Shown one piece after another: positions 61,507 through 64,000 of a DNA stretch of 64,000 nt. The position numbers were made by a program, and so were the translations under genes. Every line of letters begins with the position of its first letter. Positions within the stretch are counted from its first letter, which is position 1. The notes below the pieces were generated by a model. It had not been told where the DNA came from. It ran no database searches and saw only the letters and a list, made by a program, of their open reading frames with translations. Source of the stretch: Cardiocondyla obscurior (Eukaryota; Arthropoda; Insecta; Hymenoptera; Formicidae); NCBI RefSeq assembly GCF_019399895.1, contig NC_091880.1, positions 1,178,001 to 1,242,000 of the forward strand. The letters are read 5' to 3'.

Positions 61507-61815
61507 CTAAAAGTTGCTCCGCCGATGCAGGATGCCCGTCCCGGGCCTGCTCCTCCTCTCAGATGGGACGTGTCGAGCCATCCTTCCGCGCACAAGTAAC
61601 TCGCGAACACCCCGACCGTGATTTTACTGTCGCGAAATTTACTGAACACTATCGCGCGTTATTTTTCGGCACTCCCGTAACAAAATAATTGTAAAAAAAC
61701 GCCCGAAAACTAGCGGAATTTCCGGAACGGCCGACGAACCGGCTACGGTTCGTAAAATAATTAATACCGGCGGTGACGACACTCGTTGATGACCGGTGGA
61801 TGCAGTTGCGTTGAT
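61507..61815 (-). other. Candidate exon C2 (309 nt)
   Basis: Same acceptor (TTTGTTACAG before 61815), donor (GTGAGA after 61507) and length as exon A2. The four differences from A2 do not open a full-length frame. The core-frame end LRGGAGPGRASCIGGATF is preserved. Confidence 0.4.
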
Positions 61816-61938
61816 CTGTAACAAAGAAAAAAAAATATATATATTAATTTTAGAAACAGAACTTCTTATCTGAAACAGAAACGGGAACAACGATTATTAA
61901 ATTGACGATATTTGTCGGTGCGTTTTAACTACGTGCTC

Positions 61939-63900
61939 AATGTTCACGTGAATACCATGCAATGTTTTGGGTCGCGACCGTTGCTTAATCTCACCCGCGC
62001 TACCTCGTTACGCGTCGCGCAATGGAATTTATATCGAACTCTTTAACTATTTAACACGTCGCTCAAGCAGAGGCTTGTTCGATCGGGATGCTCGGAGCTT
62101 GGCTTGAAGAGCCAAGACTACAGCGAGTCTACGGCGATTGTTCAACGAGCTGAAATAACCGCCCCGGTGATGTACGCACGTAAACTGAGATCGTACTTAC
62201 TTTAAAGTAACAAAAACTGCTTGCCCGTGTGCAGAAAAGAGTGGAAGATGCGATTCGTGCCGGGATATGTCTCCGTACAACGAATAATCACTTCCGGCGC
62301 GACCGCGTGCTCTTTTAACTACGTGCTATACGGTCTACCTGTGCGAGATGAATGAGGTGGGGAAGTCACGTAGCTCGCGCTCACCGCTAGCCGCCTACCG
62401 CTCGCATTCCCACCACCCACCACCCTACCTGCCCCCGCGCTCTCCTTGTACGTCTCACCCTTACGCAGTTTAACGCGTTGTAAAAGAATTAATTTTATTT
62501 CAATTAATCGCCATATAAGTTGCCGAATAAAATTGATTTTAATCCAAATACGTATCTAGCCAAACAATCGTACGAATTATATGTGCCGAGACTAATTTTT
62601 GAAATTGATAAAGATACCTGGTGATTAAATTTCCGAGCAGTTTATTTACAGATCATAAATAACTTATGACAAAAAAAGACGCGCATCAGTAGATCGTTAC
62701 TAGCGTATGTATCAACTAAATTTATTCGCGTCGTTAAAACGGAATAAATTAGGATTTTATACTTAGTTGAGGGAATAGACAAATGTAAACCACTGCCTGT
62801 CTGCAAGTTCGCTGATAAACGCAGCTGTTATGGAACTTGCACGCAGTAACAAAGTTTATCCGAGTTTCTACGTATTAATCGGATAGTTCACCGGGGAGTT
62901 GGTTGGTTAATTAGTTAGTCAGTTACTCGATCACCGCGTTATCTTTTATGGTTCCTTCTTCCTTCGTCGGCCAACTTTTATCCGGCATAACGAGTATGTT
63001 TTCGCGTAAAAATATATATATCATATCGCTTCTAAATATTCCACTTCTAAATATCCGATAAACTTCCTGGCGAATCGTTTATACACGTACCACACACTAA
63101 CACGAAGTTAAATCGTTTTTGTGGATAAACTTAATTAAAAAATTCAGCTCTCCGAATTAATCTTCTTGCGGTAGCAAGATTTTTTGGTCGGTTCTCGGAA
63201 CGGTGGAGATAAATAATAAATTTTTTATATGTATAAAGTAGGGAAGCCTTTTTTAACACTGCAGAAAATTTCTCGAAGTTGAAGCGAAATGTTATTTTTA
63301 GAAACACGTCGTACTAAATATCGCGAGCAATTCATATTTTCGATGCTGTGATTCACGTGATGTGAAACCTATTAGATATCACGTTACTCATAATTCAAAG
63401 AAATTGATTAATTTACGAGAATATAAAAATGGAAACGAGGATACGCGATCATCTTTAAATCAGAGTGGGTTTGTCAGTTCAGGAAAACAACGTAATTTCT
63501 TGACTAACCGAATTGCGATTTTGCGCAAAAGCACCGTAAAGTTACAAGCGCAAAAAACATCCTCGCTGCGTTGTTGAATATTGAATCGTAAAAAGTCCGC
63601 AAATTAGCAGCGGTGTCGCGACGAAGAACGTTAAATAGAACCGAGAAAGTGCGACGCTCCGCAATAAAAATCTGAGCCATTTCAGCGCTCGGCGCACCTA
63701 TTATTTTCTGCTTATGAACGAGATCTTGTTCGTAGAGTACGATACACATAACGGCCGCGAGATATCGGGCCGCAATATACTCTTCTTCTACTTCGCGGCT
63801 AGGCTAAATTTATTTTTAATTAACGTGCAAATGAAATGCGCCCGGCCAGTGCTTCTTGCTTATCGGAGGCGCCACTCGCGGCCGTTGATAGCGCCGACCA
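61939..63900. other. Non-coding stretch, possible 5' region of the minus-strand transcript
   Basis: A consensus donor on the minus strand (AAA|GTAAGTACG, exon side at 62201) lies 386 bases upstream of the C2 acceptor and just downstream of a GC-rich segment at about 62240-62470. This is the layout expected for a first exon and promoter, but consensus donors also occur by chance. The remainder is AT-rich with no gene visible. Confidence 0.25.
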
Positions 63901-63908
63901 CCGTGATT

Positions 63909-63974
63909 ATTTGCATCCTGTGAGCACGCAGAGGCATATCGATTGCTTGGAAACGTCCGATGACGTACGTCATC
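63909..63974. promoter_or_regulatory. Octamer plus CRE-palindrome pair
   Basis: A perfect POU octamer ATTTGCAT (63909-63916) lies about 43 bases from the 16-bp palindrome GATGACGTACGTCATC (63959-63974), which holds two TGACGT half-sites as in CREB/ATF or bZIP targets. It is at the window edge, so any gene it serves is out of view. Confidence 0.25.
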
Positions 63975-64000
63975 CTACTGGGAAACGATAAAACTGGACC

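Larger units (their letters stand above)
61281..61938 (-). repeat. Spliced-exon cassette C
   Basis: A near-identical duplicate of cassette A in the same orientation, about 42.6 kb away. The 309-nt exon differs at four positions and the intron at only a few. The A1 core exon and its donor side are missing: the sequence jumps from the AATTTTAG-rich tract to a remnant of the A1 acceptor side (CTTCTTATCTGAAACAG, plus strand), then resumes the common flank to about 61938. The arrangement implies C descends from an A-like unit by deletion. Confidence 0.8.

Noticed and set aside
1..64000. CRISPR array, bacterial operon or phage features
   Set aside because: No regularly spaced repeats, ribosome-binding sites or dense genes exist. 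The composition is that of an animal nuclear genome.

Overview
The window looks like non-coding DNA from an insect nuclear genome, most likely a hymenopteran and plausibly an ant. The evidence is composition: AT-rich and very CpG-rich stretches alternate at short range, CGCG-type words are abundant, and there are long poly-A/T runs, (CT)n and (TTCC)n microsatellites and small palindromic non-autonomous DNA transposons (MITEs). Nothing bacterial is present. No protein family, tRNA, rRNA or known microRNA could be recognised. The longest open frames are low-complexity or GC-driven, and they usually overlap other frames on the opposite strand. The window is best read as intergenic or large-intron sequence.

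The most interesting content is a splice-competent cassette found three times in the same (minus) orientation, at about 18.64-19.42 kb (A), 40.69-41.04 kb (B) and 61.28-61.94 kb (C), roughly 20-22 kb apart. Read on the minus strand, each copy has a G-rich core exon (Leu-Arg-Gly-Gly-rich in one frame), a short AT-rich intron, and a 39-44 nt exon. All are flanked by AG acceptors and GT donors. A carries two core exons. C is nearly identical to A but has lost one of them. B is an older, shorter relative. Reading frames do not chain cleanly between cassettes, so a long non-coding RNA, alternative exons of a large minus-strand gene, or an exon-carrying dispersed repeat are all possible. A candidate first-exon donor lies just upstream of C at about 62.2 kb.

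Mobile-element content: MITE family A (ends ATGTCTATAAAG) is represented by a 179-bp near-palindrome at 29.72 kb, an end fragment at 26.75 kb and a rearranged copy at 0.4 kb. MITE family B (ends TACGAGAATTTGTTGCT) is represented at 0.6, 19.44 and 23.28 kb, with a possible diverged relative at 4.1 kb. The 0.4-0.8 kb copy is a nest of B inside A, and a B copy abuts the end of cassette A. A further 1.44-kb segment (8.34-9.78 kb) is bounded by 65-bp inverted repeats with one mismatch and has no transposase.

The rest is single-copy sequence with several GC/CT-rich islands (5.55-6.42, 16.5-17.06, 31.44-31.93, 35.0-35.6, 53.0-53.85, 54.3-55.0, 55.8-57.5 kb) that could be regulatory. A few factor-site-like motifs occur: an RFX X-box at 16.71 kb, a CRE at 36.02 kb, and an octamer plus a CRE palindrome at 63.91-63.97 kb. 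No set of genes working together can be described from this window.
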